Below are positions 37,230-37,482 of a DNA stretch of 37,482 bases, one piece after another. A program made the position numbers and the translations under genes. This DNA comes from CAYSLU01 sp964431965 (GTDB lineage Bacteria > Verrucomicrobiota > Kiritimatiellia > CAIKKV01 > CAYSLU01). Each line of letters opens with the position of its first letter. The first letter of the stretch is position 1. The notes below the pieces were generated by a model. The model searched no databases. It was not told where the DNA came from and was given only the letters and a program-made list of their open reading frames with translations. The stretch is from positions 1 to 37,482 of the forward strand of contig CAYSLU010000051.1 of assembly GCA_964431965.1 (NCBI GenBank). The letters are read 5' to 3'.

Positions 37230-37482
37230 AGCCCCTTGAGCTGGCGTTGGCGCATGGCCCGTTCCTTGTGCACCCGGTCATGGCTTTGCGCCAACACGTA
37301 CACTTCACCGTCCTGCGGCAACAACTTGACGGTGACGCCCTCGCGCGCCACCTGCCACGCCACGTTCGTCAGGTGCTGCTCCAGGCGTGAGAGCCGACCT
37401 TTGGGCGTGCCCACCAGATACAACACCGGCGGATCGCTCGCGCGCATCTCGGCCAACAGCGCTTCGGTCGGAATCCCCCGGT
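37199..37482 (-). pseudogene. IS1634-like transposase fragment
   Basis: An open frame from the right edge of the window to about 37199 encodes a typical internal stretch of an IS1634/IS4-type DDE transposase: AEMRASDPPVLYLVGTPKGR, VKLLPQDGEVYVLAQS, then KERAMRQRQLKGLWKRLK. Resemblance stops near 37199-37205, where the DNA becomes HD-GYP linker sequence and the frame continues only as nonsense. The 3' part of the transposase is therefore missing. Its N-terminal part lies beyond the window. The family name is from memory of the motif pattern. Confidence 0.75.

Overview
The window is a high-GC (roughly two-thirds G+C) bacterial chromosome segment. It carries two amino-acid biosynthesis clusters, several housekeeping genes and, on the right, a large minus-strand block devoted to the cell envelope and signalling. 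Lipoproteins with lipoboxes and a cyclic-glucan-synthase homologue indicate a Gram-negative envelope. The GC content, REP-like palindromes, and sialidase-like and heparinase-like genes would suit an uncultured PVC-type lineage (Planctomycetes/Verrucomicrobia/Kiritimatiellae), but I cannot place it firmly from sequence alone.

Left part (1-10.3 kb, plus strand): a branched-chain amino-acid operon ilvB-ilvN-leuA is followed by overlapping aroE. It is preceded by a clear transcription attenuator: a 39-codon leader peptide with a Val/Leu run, a terminator, and mutually exclusive antiterminator and protector pairings. Next come an HD-domain protein, a membrane protein, an HrpB-type helicase and a membrane-anchored metallophosphoesterase. 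A VapBC-type toxin-antitoxin pair (10.39-11.02 kb) follows behind a small palindrome.

Middle (11-21 kb): a metallo-beta-lactamase-fold hydrolase and a protein of unknown function with a SWIM-like Cys/His cluster read leftward. A rhomboid protease and trpE-trpG-trpD read rightward. An Asp-box (sialidase-like) protein and a heparinase II/III-like protein converge on a REP-like repeat. A near-identical inverted copy of that repeat lies at the left end of the window.

Right part (21.1-37.5 kb): everything is on the minus strand and appears to form at least three transcription units. Read 5' to 3' they are: (i) a 62-aa membrane protein, a 29-aa lipoprotein, a 178-aa exported repeat protein and a DinB-like protein; (ii) a 105-aa Ala-rich lipoprotein and a 2923-aa cyclic beta-1,2-glucan synthase (NdvB) homologue; (iii) a 981-aa PAS/GAF hybrid histidine kinase whose stop overlaps the start of a B12-binding-type radical SAM protein. 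A perfectly conserved 19-bp element, CGGTAGGGTTACACCCCAT, sits 67-90 bp upstream of the first gene of each unit, in the same orientation, with a similarly spaced -10-like hexamer downstream. I consider this candidate envelope/stress regulon and the ilv attenuator the most interesting signals in the window. At the right edge an HD-GYP gene has lost its natural 5' end at the junction with an IS1634-like transposase remnant.
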